Part shown: piece by piece, positions 36,006 to 48,985 of the stretch | How positions within the stretch are numbered: the stretch's first letter is position 1 | How the letters are laid out: each line of letters opens with the position of its first letter | Source: Petunia secreta | Lineage: Eukaryota; Streptophyta; Magnoliopsida; Solanales; Solanaceae | Reading direction: 5' to 3' | Length of the DNA: 64,000 nt | NCBI GenBank assembly: GCA_029990175.1 | Contig: JARKIP010000011.1 | Coordinates: 21,736,001-21,800,000, forward strand | Position numbers and translations under genes: made by a program | Notes under the pieces: generated by a model | Databases searched by the model: none | What the model saw: only the letters and a program-made list of their open reading frames with translations | Told to the model about the DNA's origin: nothing

Positions 36006-36855
36006 TGTTGAACCCCAAAATTACCCCGAAAGGGATAAATTCCGGAATATCGACAGGATGGACTAACTCTTTTGGAGTTTTTGGAGTCGCCACCCAATTT
36101 AAGGAAAACAGGGAACCAAATTAACAAATGCGTGCAAAACTCCGTTTTATAAAAAAGACGGTCTTTCTTCCAGAGATTCTAAAAGGTAAGAGGTTTTATT
36201 AATTTCGGAAGAAGGTTTTTAAGGCACTTCCGAAATTCCGTAAAATACGATTAATCCGACAGGTTTCCAAATATTTGCAAAATATGCTTTTCTAAAAAAA
36301 AATTATCTAAAATAATTAATTGAAATAAAACTTGTTTATGAAAAATATTTTAATTTTTTTTGCACGCATTTTGCTAATTTGCCCCAGTTTGCAATAAATT
36401 AAATAACGACTTCAAAAATAAAAAGGATAATGCATATAAAGTAAAGCAATATACCAAGCAATCAAATATTATTATCAAATAAAATAATTCACACATTTTA
36501 TTTACAAAAATATCTAAGGAAAGCAAAGTTAAAGATAAAACCGGTAAATTGATCAACTCGCGGGAGCCTTGGATTCTCTAAAATTCCTAAGTCTTATTTT
36601 TGAATGCTCGGGTCCGAATTCAGTCCAATCGACTCCAATGCAACGGAAGTTAGCCAAAAAGCATTCCCGAATTGCTCGTGCCAAGGTGTACCTCGCAATA
36701 AAATGGGAATTTAAACTAAATTAGTACGATAATAAAGTGTAATAATTAATAAAAGAAAATAACAATAATAAAGTAATAATAATAATAATAAAATAACAAT
36801 AATAATAATAGTAATAAAATATATAATAATAATAATAATAGAATATATAATAATG

Positions 36856-36894
<39 letters not shown>

Positions 36895-38849
36895 GAATAA
36901 TAATAATAATAAGGGGGTTTGTTTTTTGCAAAATTTAGGCTCAGGTTTGCATGGCGCGTCGAATAGAGTCTCGGAATTTGGTACGGTTGCAAACACGGAG
37001 CCCGGGCCGTGTTGCCGTGCCAAAGCACCAAACCCACTACTCTATTCAACTTGCTTAGCGTTAAAATGCATTCATCATCGCCTTTTGCTTTAGGGACACG
37101 GGAACGGGACGGATCAAGTGTAATATCAAGTTCAAAATCCGTCAATTCATTATCCGTCAATTCCTTGTGTAGGCCTCAATACATGTATATGTATTTTTTC
37201 ATTGGCCAAAACGGTGTAGTATCCGTTCAAATCAGTTCTTAGCCTCAAATAAAATATGTTCCTAGGCTTAATATAGTATATGTTAAGTCTCCAAAGGAGC
37301 AATATCCAGCATAGGATCAGTGTTAAGCCAAAGCAACCAGATACGGACCCACACATCAAATGATTTGAGATCAGTCAAAAGTCAAGCCACAACCAAAGGG
37401 TCACCACTGGTCAAACAACTCAAATACACGAGCAACACCCAACATCCAGGAACTTGTAACCAAGAAACAAACGAATGAGGCAACAAAAACCCAGATCAAG
37501 GTCCATAGTGTCCAAGGAACTGCGAAACTTCTCAACAAATGTAATTAGTAATAGTCGGAACAAAAGCAGAACCATAAGCAACATAATCAACTGTGCATCA
37601 GTAACATAATTATAAATGGCATAGCCAGGCTAAACAATAGCCAAACGAAATCAATAACCAATTCAACGAGAAAGAGCAATGGACAGATTTGAAGGGAAAG
37701 AAGGAGACAATTCCACTTTATAGTATCAGTTCAAATTAGCGAAACCAATGGGAACCCAAAGCGTGCAACCCAAGAGTAAATAGATGCAGTGGCCTCTCAA
37801 TATAGCCAATAAGCTCCAGGAACATAGATACTCCAGAAAAGAAACCCGAAAACGATGGTAAACAACGGCGGAACAGAGGAGCGACACCAGTGGTTTTTCC
37901 GGCGAGCAGTGCACGGCGTCACTACAACTCCACCATCGCCTTTCGATTCCGATCACAAATCAAAGACAACAGAGGCCATCAGATCTCGTCAGCAGTCAAA
38001 CAACCAATTATACCAGAAAACAAACAAGATCAATATGTTAGACGGATTTTCCGGTGAGAAACAACAGCGGTGAAAGCAAATCGGAGCAACGATCAGACGG
38101 AGCAAAGAGGAGCAACTTCCGTTTAACGGCGTCGCTACCACTCTCTGCTCCCTTTTCAGTTTTAGATTCAGCAGCAAAAATGGCAGCAAAGAATGAAACT
38201 CCGGCGACGGACTCCGGTGGTGATGACTAGTGACACCACTGGTCTTGTTTCAAACTCCCTATCCCGATTCCCTTTAGATCTGCATATATGCGTGTGTGTG
38301 GTGATGTGTATGATGAGAGGGAGAAGATGAGGGAAGTTTTTTGTGTGTGCACCTCTGGTTTTGTTTGTGTGCGGGTGTTTTGGTGTGTAATCTCAATAAG
38401 GAGAGAGGGTCTTGCATATGGGAGCATATGGGAGATGATAGGGGTGAGGGAGATCACGGCTGGTGGTCTATGGGTGTTGCGGCTGATAGATAGTGAGGGA
38501 GTGTGTAGGGTTTTTTTTTTGTAGTGTATAAGATAATAGTGGGTTGTGTAGATGATGAATGAATAGTGTGTATGTATATATGGGCTTTGCACAAATAGGA
38601 TAGATTTCAAGGAGGGGAGCGGATTTGGCACAATTTTATAATTAATAATAAAAAAAAAAAAATGAATGAGTTGCACGAGTGGGTTAAATTGGTGGGATTT
38701 TGCAATTTTAGCACTTTTTCTTTGAAACTGCAATTGATCCTCTTTTATTATCATTGTTTATTTAATTTTCCAATTTAAACCTCAATTATGAAAATATTAC
38801 CAGAATTTAATAATTTTGAAAAAATTCGGGACAAAATTGGGTGTCAACA
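36006..38849 (-). repeat. 5' LTR of the Ogre/Tat-type element (2844 bp)
   Basis: A direct copy of 26521-29357. On the minus strand it starts TGTTGACACCC at 38849, next to the GTGTA target duplication. Confidence 0.95.
36770..36912. repeat. (AAT)n microsatellite in the 5' LTR
   Basis: Same tract as in the other LTR with two more AAT units. Confidence 0.95.
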
Positions 38850-38965
38850 GTGTACACATATTAAATATGTGTACACATAATTTAATATGTGTACACATAT
38901 AACATATTGTTTGCAGGTTTTCTTTTTACACATATAATATTATGTGTACACATATACTGGTGTTT
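38850..38965. repeat. palindromic minisatellite, block 1 continued
   Basis: TGTGTACACATATTA-type units on the right of the retrotransposon insertion, in the rest of the transposase leader intron. Confidence 0.9.
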
Positions 38966-39014
38966 TCATGGAGTGATGAAAAATCTCTTTTTTTTACAGG
39001 TATTTTTTCCAATA

Positions 39015-41658
39015 ATGCTACTGTTGGCAATTGATTTTCTTGGGGAATGGGTGGAGAGTCGTGATTGTTTCACTTGGATTTCGAAGTCTAGGGAGACGGT
39101 GCCAATTGTTGTGAATAATGAGGTTACGTATTCTGAGTTAGTTGAAAAGATTATTAACAGATGTTCGGTAAATCATGATCCAAATAATCTTTGCATTACA
39201 TATATGCTCAGCATCTGTTCAAAGCAAAAGAGTCATCCTTGTAGAATAAAGAATGATGACGATCTCCTTATTTACCTTGCCGATGTCGATGGAGCTGGTA
39301 ATAGACCGACTTTAAGGGTATATTTGGAGGATAGGTCAGTGGAAGTTTCAAACATCAATGTGATGCCAAATCATGGACGCTCTTATGATTGTTCTATTAA
39401 CGGATGGGATGACATTGGTGATCAAGAGCCTTTCAATATGGAAATGTCAGAGACTGAAGGAGGTGAAGGAGAACGTGAACGAGAAGAAGATGAGGCTGAA
39501 GAAGATGAGGCTGAAGATGATGTTGACAAAGAAGACAATGTGGAGTTAACTCCTAATCCTGTTATTGGGAGTAATGATGTATTTGTTCGTAGCAATGATG
39601 TAAATAATGTGGAAGCTACACCAAACAGCTTAGACGGTGAGGATGACGGCACCGGGTTTTATAAGGGTTTAACTTTCAAAAACAAACGCGCCTTAGTTGT
39701 GGCTTTGAAGATTGCTGCACTGAAGAAGCATTTTTGTTTCAAGTCAGTTAAGCATACCAAAACCGTATATTGTGTCTGTTGTGTAAATGTTAATTGCAAG
39801 TGGTGGCTTCGAGCCACCAAGTATTTAAATGATGATACCTTTATGATTAAAGTTTATAGGAACAAGCATACATGCGGGTTAGAGCACCTCTCAAGTCATC
39901 ATCCACTCGCCTCAGCGGAAGTCGTTGGTGAATTCATGAAGTCCTGGTATGACGAGGGAAAAGGTCCAACTACAAAGGAAATTAGGCAAGCAGTCAATAG
40001 GGATTTGGGTTCTAACATTAGTTATTGGAAGGGTCGAATGGGAGGTATTATTGCCAAGTCTTTGACAAGAGGGACTCCAGAGCACGGGTACGAGGTTCTG
40101 GATGCGTACCGTTATATGCTCAGGACTTCAAATGAAGGTACCAAGACAACTTTGGAGGTTGATCGCGATGGGAACTTCTTGTATTTTTTTGTATCCCTTG
40201 GGTCATGGATTAGGGGATTTGCGTATATGAGGAAAGTCATAGCTGTAGACGGAACTCATTTGTCTGGAAAGTATGGGGGAGTTTTATTGTCTGCTGTGGC
40301 ACAAGACGCAGAGACACATATTTTTCCATTAGCATTTTGTGTTGTAAACGTTGAGTGTGATGCATCTTATGAATTCTTTTTCGAACAGTTGGTTGGTATA
40401 CTCCCCAGCGACAATGAGTTGTGCGTAATTTCTGATAGGCATCCAAGCATCGTAAAGGCAGTATCAAAGATCTTTCCTGAAGCTAATTATGGAGTTTGCA
40501 AGTGGCACTTATCTCAAAGCATCCGGACAAATTTTCATTGTGGCACTTTCATGGGAAATTTTCATGCAGCAGCAGATGCATATACGTAGAAGGAATTTGA
40601 GTCACATTTCGGTGAAATCCGGACCAAGTGTGACAAGGCTGCCACATATCTTGAGCGGGTTGGATTTGAGCGCTGGAGCAGAGCATACTTTAAAGGAAAT
40701 AGGTACTAATAACACATCTTGTTTGGCATGTAAGCAGTGAAAATATGTGTGCACATAATATTTATATGTGTACACATCGCACAATATGTGTACACATATT
40801 ATAATATGTGTACACATATAAATATTATGTGCAAGCTATTAAGATCTCCCTACTTGCTGAAGATGTATACACATAAAATAATATGTGTACACATCTTATT
40901 ATATGTGTACTCATATTAACAAAGTTAAGTTTATATTTCTGAAGTATCTGGTTACACCTATTATAATGTTTACACATAATTGTAGGTTTGGTGTGATGAC
41001 GACTAACATTGCTGAGTCGATGAACTCAATGTTAAAGGATGAAAGAGAAATGCCCATAACAGCTTTGTTCAATGCTATCATACGAAACTTTTCTGAAAAA
41101 TTTCATGAGAGGCGTACGATGTTCATGAAACATACAAAGCCATGTGTCCCTTTAATTGAGGATATATTAAAGAAAAATATTGACGCGGGAGCAAGGTTGT
41201 TGGTTGTTACCAATGGCACGGATATGTATTCAGTTGGTACTGGAGATGATGCTGTCAATATCAATCTAAGCGAAAGAACATGTTCGTGTCGAAAGTTTCA
41301 GATTGATATGTATCCTTGTGTACATGCTTGCGCAGCCATAAGACGTCAGTATGGAGCATATGTGAGCGAATTGTACAATTATACTTCTCCATATTATTAC
41401 ACCAATACGTACATTCTCGCTTATGCAGACATAATACATCCAATCTTACCAGAGGAATTGTGGAATGCTCCACCGGAGCTTTACGAGAGAAAAATACGTC
41501 CACCTTATGTGAAGATCCCACGGGGAAGGAGGAGGACCAAGAGAATGCCATCAGTTGGGGAAGCATTTAAAAGCAGGAGGAATAGATGTGGAATATGCAA
41601 AAGATTTGGACACAAAAAAACGACATGTCCCCATCGAGGAGTACAATCAGCAGTTTGA
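39015..41658 (+). pseudogene. MULE transposase (MURA-like) with SWIM and CCHC fingers, one nonsense codon
   Basis: Exon 39015-40702 (the exon itself opens at 39000 after TTTTTACAG), GT-AG intron 40703-40985, exon 40986-41658; about 786 residues. The N-terminal 150 residues lead to a very acidic segment (EREREEDEAEEDEAEDD). A MuDR-type DNA-binding finger follows (C, C, H residues in CVCCVNVNCKWWLRA and RNKHTC). The DDE core shows VIAVDGTHLSGKYGG and CVISDRHPSI, the first two Asp, followed by YGVCKWHL. The second exon has FGVMTTNIAESMNSML, a SWIM finger (CSCRKFQIDMYPCVHA) and a CCHC knuckle (CGICKRFGHKKTTCP). A TAG at 40587-40589 interrupts the end of the core; the frame goes on open behind it to the splice donor. 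An ATG in frame at 38889 lies in minisatellite before the acceptor and was rejected as start. The element would need another source of transposase. Confidence 0.9.
40735..40920. repeat. palindromic minisatellite, block 2 (transposase coding intron)
   Basis: About seven ATGTGTACACAT units fill most of the 283-base intron 40703-40985 and stop before its acceptor. Confidence 0.92.
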
Positions 41659-41924
41659 AATAGTAGTGGTGTTGGGTAGTAGAACATTTGAATCGAGTAA
41701 CAGCTTGTATGTTGAACAATTTTCCTTACTATTGCGTATTTGATCTTTGTAACTTTTAACAATTAACCATTCATCATTTTAATTATGTTTCCAATACCCA
41801 CAAGGTCTCAGGCATATAGTTTTTTTGCTCATTACGTATCGAATGTTTCCTACCATTAAGGTTCAACTTCACACCAAAAAATACATAATTAAAACACAGA
41901 TGTTTCAACTTCACATATCAATTA

Positions 41925-42130
41925 TGCGTACACATATTATAATATGTGTACGCATATTCTTATATGTGTAAACATATACTAATATGCGTACACATATTAT
42001 AATATGTGTACACATATATGTCCAGTGGAACCAAGCATATCATCGTGCTAATATTTACACATAAAATAATATGTGTACACATATAATAATATGTGTACAC
42101 ATATTATTTTATGTGTACGCATATTGTTAT
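41925..42130. repeat. palindromic minisatellite, block 3 (spacer)
   Basis: TATGTGTACACATAT units with GTACGCAT variants, between the two convergent MULE genes. Confidence 0.92.
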
Positions 42131-42780
42131 ATTTTCCAAATCTTAGAAATAAAGAATGATCCCACTATTGCTTGATCTGAATTATAGTGAATAGGGTGTA
42201 ATTTTGGTGTGTCTATACACTTATTGTATCCATCTTGGTCTATTCGATCGTGTTCTGTTGATACTGCACGTAAACCTTGGGTTGAATGCAGAACTCACAC
42301 AAAGTGTAACATTATTAGTCTTAGATATACTTGATTATAGTGCATAAGACACTAACCAAGTGGGTTGGTGCATATTTGGGTCGTTTCGCATTAAAATGCA
42401 CAATAATTAGATCAATTTAACCAAATTGTTGAGATTTCTCACTCATTATAAACTCTAGCCTTGATGAGCACCAAAGAAAATATAGATATGTACTTGAATG
42501 AGCTTTGATTAGACCAAAGCAACAGAACTATATATGAAAATAGTACCCAAACTACATGTAGCCAAACAACAAATGGATTGTTAACGTCATGCAAAGTACA
42601 TAACTAATATTTACACATAAAATAATATGTGTACACATATTATTATATGTGTACGCATATTGTTATATTTTCCAGTGGAACCAAGCATATCATCGTCCTA
42701 ATATTTACACATAAAATAATATGTGTACACATATTATTTTATGTGTACACATATTATTTTATGTGTACGCATATTGTTAT
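42131..42780. repeat. 650-bp tandem duplication, copy 1
   Basis: ATTTTCCAAATCTTAGAAAT occurs at 42131 and 42781. Copy 2 starts at 42781, is interrupted at 42977 by the gypsy insertion and resumes at 51701 to about 52160. The minisatellite parts vary in unit number. Confidence 0.88.
42600..42780. repeat. palindromic minisatellite, block 4 (spacer)
   Basis: Same units as block 3, including the repeated CCAGTGGAACCAAGCATATC between them. Confidence 0.9.
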
Positions 42781-43654
42781 ATTTTCCAAATCTTAGAAAT
42801 AAAGAATGATCCCACTATTGCTTGATCTGAATTATAGTGAATAAGGGTGTATTTTTGGTGTGTATATACACTTATTGTATCCATCTTGGTCTATTCGATC
42901 GTGTTCTGTTGATACTGCAAGTAAACCTTGGGTTGAATGCAGAACTCACACAAAGTGTAACATTATTAGTCTTAGATTGACACGACCCGGAATCCGGTTA
43001 GGCCGTGCGGGCACCCGACATCCTCCCCTAGACCCGTCGGGCGAACCCTTACCAATTAAATCAGGAAAATAAATATAACAATTCACAAACAAGGACAAGA
43101 CTTAAAACCAAAATACATACATACTGATACCTCTAAGCTGTACAAAAGAAATTACAGCTCGCTACCCAACATACTAGGTTTAGGGTTATCCAGACTAGAC
43201 ATCTAAGAGTACAAAAGAAGACAAATACCTCCTGAAGGGAGCAAAATGCAACTAAAATAATAACCAATAAACTGGTGGCCATCCGGAATAAAAGCTGGCT
43301 CACCCTGACAGCTGAAGTCGTCTTGGCTCCTTCACAACGTGGCGAACTCAATCCTGGAGCGAACCTGCCGAAACGAAATAGATAGACAAGAAACAAACAA
43401 CAAACAAGGGTGAGTCAAAAGGACTCAATAAGTGGGGCAGACTAGCCACCTCAAAGAATAGGATAACTAGCCAGGGAGAAAAGAAATAGATAAACAAAAT
43501 TCCTTTTATTTAAATTATGAAAAGGCAGAGCCAGATAACAACCGAAAACATGTATGAAACCATAAACTCATCAACAACCAGGAACGTAAGATAACCAAAA
43601 CATATAGGTATCCCGAACACATCAGCAATCAGAAATACATCCTGTTGCGGCGTG

Positions 43655-43760
43655 CAACCCAATCCATATATTTATACCGCTGCAACGTGCAACCCGATCC
43701 ATATATTTATACCGTTGCGACGTGCAACCCGATCCATATATTTATACTGTAGCGGTGTGC
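43655..43760. repeat. 36-bp VNTR in the 3' LTR, three copies
   Basis: Unit CGTGCAACCCGATCCATATA followed by TTTATACCGTTGCGA. The other LTR has four copies. Confidence 0.92.
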
Positions 43761-43959
43761 AACCCGATTCTCGCAGCTCAGAATACAAGCCAGAAATATA
43801 TAGGCAAATAAGCAATGCACGTAGAAGCTGAACATCAGTTATGTACCACAAGTCTACACAATGGTATGAAATGAAATGGAATGGAATGAAATAAAATGAG
43901 ATGAAATGAAATGAAATATGATGCAAAGGGTCACATGTGCCCGTCATCCCATCTCGAAG

Positions 43960-44275
43960 CGGAATACTCCTGCATTCGAGGGGAAATCCAATCTGATAAC
44001 CAACTGGAGCGGAATACTCCTGCTCCTGGGGCGGAATACTCCTGCACCCGATATAATATAAACCAGAGGCGGAATACTCCTGCACTCTCCTGGGGCGGAA
44101 TACTCCTGCACCCGATATAATGTAAACCAGAGGCGGAATACTCCTGCACTCAATATCTGACATAAGAGCGGAATACTCCTGCTCTTGGGGCGGAATCCTC
44201 CTACCCTCAGTATGATATAATGGAGCGGAATCCTCCTGCTCCTGGGGCGGAATACTCCTGCACCCAATATGATAT
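43960..44275. repeat. GGCGGAATACTCCTGCA repeats in the 3' LTR
   Basis: About ten copies of the 17-mer at irregular spacing, separated by CCCGATATAATATAAACCAGA-type spacers. The repeated SIPP/EYSA frames over it are artefacts. Confidence 0.92.
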
Positions 44276-45677
44276 GCAATGTAATGCATATGAATGCAAT
44301 GTGATGCAACAATAACCCTTCACCGGCGCGGGACTCTCATCGACAGCCGGGAAGTAGATGCCAACTCAAAGCCAAAGTACAATACTCAGATTCTCAATGC
44401 AATACCAATAACAGGACATAACATATAATATAGAATGTAAATCCAAAGCTAAGGCGTAATGAGTACGCCTATCGGCAGCTACACACGTAAGGAACACGTG
44501 GTAGAAAATCCACGAGGCCAGGTGCCTCCAACGAAATGGATATAAACACTTACCTTGTTCCGAAGTTAACACTGCTACCAAACAACCGCTTTATTCTTTG
44601 AATTCATTGCCAAACGATCCCACTGTGTTCAATAAGCAGAAAAATATATCACATTAGGCTAAAGATTTCATTCCTCACATCTTAGGGCAATCCAGGTAGG
44701 AACCTGATACCCTATTCGCATACGCAATATGCAGGCCAGGCCTATATACAGGGTTTAAGGCCACATAACCAAACCCCAAATAATTTACATTTATATGTTG
44801 CCCATAACTCACTGAGTACGAATATATAATCAATTTCATTATCGGGGTCCATTTGACCCTTTAAACTATTAATTGAACTTATTAAAACGATGGCTAATAT
44901 CCCAATTTTACCGTAAAAATATATTCAAACACACGAAATAAACTCAAATAATATATTAGGATCATTACCTGAATGTTTAAGGGTGAAAATTCTACTTTTC
45001 TCCGGCCCCTTTTCCACTTTTCTGGCATTTTTTGTTTTGTTTTTTAACTGTGCTCCTGTTTCTCGTTTTGCTTCTGCTTTTCTGTATACTACTCTAACAC
45101 TGCCTTGTCCTTAGCTAAATAGCTAAGGACCCACCGCCCTTTGTTAACTTTTTGTCTTTTTTTTTTTTTTTTTTTTTTTAATTATATATTTTTTTTTAAC
45201 GAAAATTAAAATAGTACCCTACGATATTCGAAATAATTCCAACTTTTGCATACAAGTTATACAAAATATGTGTAACATACTCGCGAAGGCGGATCTCAAA
45301 TCAGACTCCCGAAACTCAAGATACGAATTTAAATGAAAAGAAGTCAAATTATTTAACTTTCGGCATTTTAGAGGAAACTAGCCGAACAACATCGAAATTC
45401 ACTTTCGAAAGCTTACAAAAATTACAAATAATCATACGAACCTAACGGCACTTTCTACTTTCGAATCGGAGCTCATTCGGCAAAAACCGAGCTCGAAAAT
45501 CTCTGTTTAATATTTATCGCCAATAAAAACTGAAACCTTCTTCCGATGCCTACCAAACGAGGTCTGATTTAGCTCAAATTTTACAGACAGGTTCTAATGG
45601 ATATTACGAATATTTTAAAATTATCGGCACGCCAATCGGAGTCCTAACTTCCGAAACGACTGACCGAGGTCGTTTCA

Positions 45678-45690
45678 TTCTCCTCCACTT
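45678..45690 (-). other. polypurine tract of the gypsy element
   Basis: AAGTGGAGGAGAA on the minus strand, directly before the 3' LTR. Confidence 0.85.
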
Positions 45691-47969
45691 AAACTCTCGT
45701 TCGTCCTCGAACGAGCCTAAATCTAAAGAAAGATTTACGCAGATAACAAGAGAATTTGCACAACCTTCATAAACTACTCCATGGACATTATCTCATAATT
45801 ACAGAATCAGAGTTATAACACGCACATCAACTCTTGGATAAACATATTTGGATAATATGATAACATCATAGCCCAACTTATTCGGACTAAGCCGACCCTT
45901 TCTCAATCATGAGAGAGGAGTTTTATATTTTCGAAACAAAGGTACATGAAACTTTGAATGGGTTAACATGATTCAGCCGATAATTACCTTTTCGATATAC
46001 CTTTCAATATAGAACATGTCGATGGAACTAAGAATTAGCTTACGCTTCAGCAACGCCTTAGAGATTTAATGTTATGATTCGGTATCAATTGGAGGAAGAC
46101 TCCTCCACTTAAAGCACAAACTCATGCAGCTATTTGAATAGGAATAATCATCCCCGCACAACCTGCTGGACTAAAGAAGATTTAGCTAAAAGCTGAACGT
46201 AGGCAGACCCAAGCTACCAACTACCCTTTCGAGTTGCCAAACCGCTGCAACTCTCAAGTTCACAACTCCATGCCTTCGCCGTAAACACCACCGCCTGATG
46301 GATGGTACTTCTATATAAAAATTTCGGCAGAGTTTCCCCTGAAACTGGATGATCCGCAAAAACAGAACCAGCACTATACTATACATGGGAATGGATACCC
46401 GGATAAACTGACAACATAAACATGTTAAACGGATAACAAGATGAGACAACTGGACCAAAACAATAATACGCTTCCAAAACAATAATATGCTTACCCGGCC
46501 ACAATAACACGTACTCTGGCTCAACACAGGGAACGTCACAAGCGGCTACCAATCGCCCAAGCTCACTAGTGTCGGACGAAGAAGAAATGGAAATGGATCG
46601 ATGATAGAAATAATTAGAGCTTTAGGAAGTTCATCTTCTTATTTGCTTGACTATCAAAGCTAGACTACTTCCGCGTCAGGCGAGCCAAAAATCGCAATTA
46701 AAGAGATAGACATTAAATAAGCTTTATGGAAAAACATCCATACCAATTTTAACCTTCCAATAAGAAGGAAATTCTGACAATTTACCATAAACCCTTTTAT
46801 AACCCAGATAAGCTCATGGGATAACATGACTCTACAAACATCTTGAACCATGGGAGACACATAGATCAAATATTACTTACTAACCACTTTACACCGGAAG
46901 AAACGATAACACTTTCTGATGGTGACGAATTGGGATCTCATTGTCCTACTAACACGGAATTCCGAGAAGAGAGGTATACTAATTTGATATAATAATAAAA
47001 TATGGCACAACAAGTTGCCAGGCAGACGATACCGACACTCACTCCCAAATCTCTCACATTTAGACCCAATAAATTAGCAGGGTCATCATAAATTCCAGGA
47101 GTAAATCATATCAGATACTCACCCCTCTACCGCAACCGATTCTTAATAGAAACGACATCCAAGGAAACCATTGAAACATGATAAGACACGCCATTTCCAG
47201 ATCGATCGGAAAGATAAATCTTACTTACAGATAAGGGAAGAAGAAACACACGGGTCTACTACATCGGATGCCTCGGCATCCCGCCAGACAAGCAATTCAT
47301 AGAACTGCCTCTAAAGCTGAGCTGAGCCACTACCCTGACAATCACTTTCTGGAGAACCACTACCACCACACTCTCAACCTCTACTGGATGGTGGCATATC
47401 TCTGGCCGATTGAGATCTAAATGAAATTCCCTGCGACTGTGCAGGTGCCTGATGACAGGAGAAAGAACAACTGCCTACTTGCCGGAGTAAGGGAAAACTC
47501 CTCAAAGGATACCCAGACCCACGACAATGATAACAGGAAATCTCCTCAAAGGATAACCAGACTCATGACAATGATAACAGGAAAACTCCTCAAATGATAA
47601 TCAGACTCGCGACAATGATAACACCTTTTTGCTAAAAGTGGAAACTGGACAGATTATTGAAAGCCACAAAGAGAAAAATTGGGTCTGATATTGACGAACT
47701 ACTGGCGCACTCTAAGAATCACGTGACACACGCTGAGATAACCTGGAAGGTGGCCTTCCCAAAATAATCAGGGTTTTTACCTCAAAAGGAGGTACCATGG
47801 TGCCCACCAGGGCCGTGGGATCTCTTACTTTCCCGCTCTAACTCTTCCCGCTCTAACTTATGGTATGCCTCGAACCTTCGGCAATATTAACAACAACATC
47901 AAATAAAATCCAGACCTCAATTTCTCAAGCCATCTGGGATTTCAAGGAAAAATAAAGGTCATCAGTAAA
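45691..47969. other. gypsy internal region, no intact domain
   Basis: Short minus-strand frames only (46186-46539, 46660-46869) and no RT, RNase H or integrase motif. It is either decayed beyond recognition by eye or replaced. Confidence 0.5.
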
Positions 47970-48212
47970 TCTCTGAATCTCCCGAAAGGCTCATGAACTA
48001 GTTCTAATGCATATCCAGCCATTCTATTAAATTCAATCTCATATTTTGAAACACCAACAGGCTAACCGACAGGCTACCTTGTCCAATCCACTCGAACTGG
48101 TAACACTTTTCATCTCGCTCGCTACTTGAAAGGAACTTTTCCACGAATCTGAAAGAAAACCGAACCAAGTCAGCTAATAAGAGAGCGGTCCACCAATCCA
48201 GGGCTGGACCTT
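47970..48212 (-). pseudogene. gypsy gag remnant
   Basis: The minus strand reads PALDWWTALLLADLVRF, then FVEKFLSSSERDEKCYQFEW, then SVSKYEIEFNRMAGYA across small frame changes. This is the retrotransposon gag signature (WW..., F..KF.P...R..K..EF..L.QG..SV.EY...F) of chromovirus elements. Confidence 0.75.
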
Positions 48213-48971
48213 GAAACTGGAAAGCAGAATAATCAACACTATACCGTTCGATATAATCAAGAGCCTGAAGGATACAAATACCCTGACATTATTTTAAAAA
48301 AAAATAAAAAAATTCACGGGGTTTATCTGATGCATTGCTTAAGAATATCGGAAGGTTCAACCGCGTAAAATAATGCAACCCCTTCGGACACTATGACCGA
48401 ACTGATACCTCGGCTGGCTAACAAGTCAGAACAATTAGAGGTACAACACATACTACCTCCGGAATATAATTTACTGCAGCAATATTAAGAACCAGAAAAG
48501 GAGCTCCCTGAGACCGAACGTCTGCACATGTGGCAACCTGATAGGCTGCCCAAAGAATAATAGGTTCTTACGATATCTGCGTCGCCAAGATTATCGTAAA
48601 GCATCGTAGAGAGCCAAGGGAACCACAAGGCCCTGCTCCCTTTCCCATCGCGAGCTCGTACAGCTGGGACCTTCGTAACTAATTCGTCAGCACGATCAAA
48701 ATCTCTCGGGGCTTTGTCAGTGCTAGCCCCAAGCTAAACTGCTTCGTCTTGAACTCATACTGTTTGATGATTTATCATGCGAGGGTTCACAATTACCACG
48801 AATAAATTAACGAAAATACTTTTGCATCCTAGACCGACGCACGATCAGAAAAGAAGGAAGTGAAACTTCCAAAATGCCATCATAGCCTCTCGTAGATAAG
48901 TACGGACGTCTACGTACCCATCACCGAGACTCTACTAGACACTGTCTTAGTCTGGATAGACTCTAAACCAG
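48213..48971. other. gypsy 5' leader and start of gag, decayed
   Basis: No open frame. Joins the gag remnant to the primer site. Confidence 0.5.
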
Positions 48972-48983
48972 GCTCTGATACCA
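48972..48983 (-). other. primer binding site of the gypsy element
   Basis: TGGTATCAGAGC on the minus strand, complementary to the 3' end of initiator tRNA-Met, two bases from the 5' LTR. Confidence 0.93.
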
Positions 48984-48985
48984 AC

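Larger units (their letters stand above)
26521..38849 (-). mobile_element. non-autonomous Ogre/Tat-type LTR retrotransposon, very young
   Basis: 12,329 bp with two LTRs (36006-38849 is 5', 26521-29357 is 3') and a GTGTA target duplication at both ends. On the minus strand the LTR starts TGTTGACACCC and ends TTCAACA. The primer site begins 3 bases after the 5' LTR (TGGCGACTCCGCTGGGGA), which I associate with the tRNA-Arg primer used by Ogre elements. The polypurine tract reads AAAGAGGGGCAGC. The 6.6-kb inside shows no gag, protease, RT, RNase H or integrase in any frame, so it must borrow enzymes. By eye the LTRs differ only in an (AAT)n run and a poly-A run, which means recent insertion. It sits antisense to the transposase, in its leader intron. 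Confidence 0.9.
42978..45677 (-). repeat. 3' LTR of the gypsy element (2700 bp)
   Basis: Plus-strand start TGACACGACCCGG, end GGTCGTTTCA. Has three copies of the 36-bp repeat at about 43655-43760 and an extra GGCGGAATACTCCTGC unit compared with the other LTR. Confidence 0.93.

Noticed and set aside
38889..39014. Upstream ATG extending the transposase by 42 codons
   Set aside because: The extension translates minisatellite and intron sequence before a good acceptor (TTTTTACAG at 38999).
39422..39652. Ser-rich minus-strand frame, and Leu/His-rich plus-strand frame at 55968-56303
   Set aside because: Antisense shadows of the acidic coding regions of the transposase and the Ulp1 gene.
43672..44312. 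Frames with repeated RSIPPQEQ / EYSA peptides, also at 49785-50334
   Set aside because: Products of the GGCGGAATACTCCTGCA array in three frames of an LTR.
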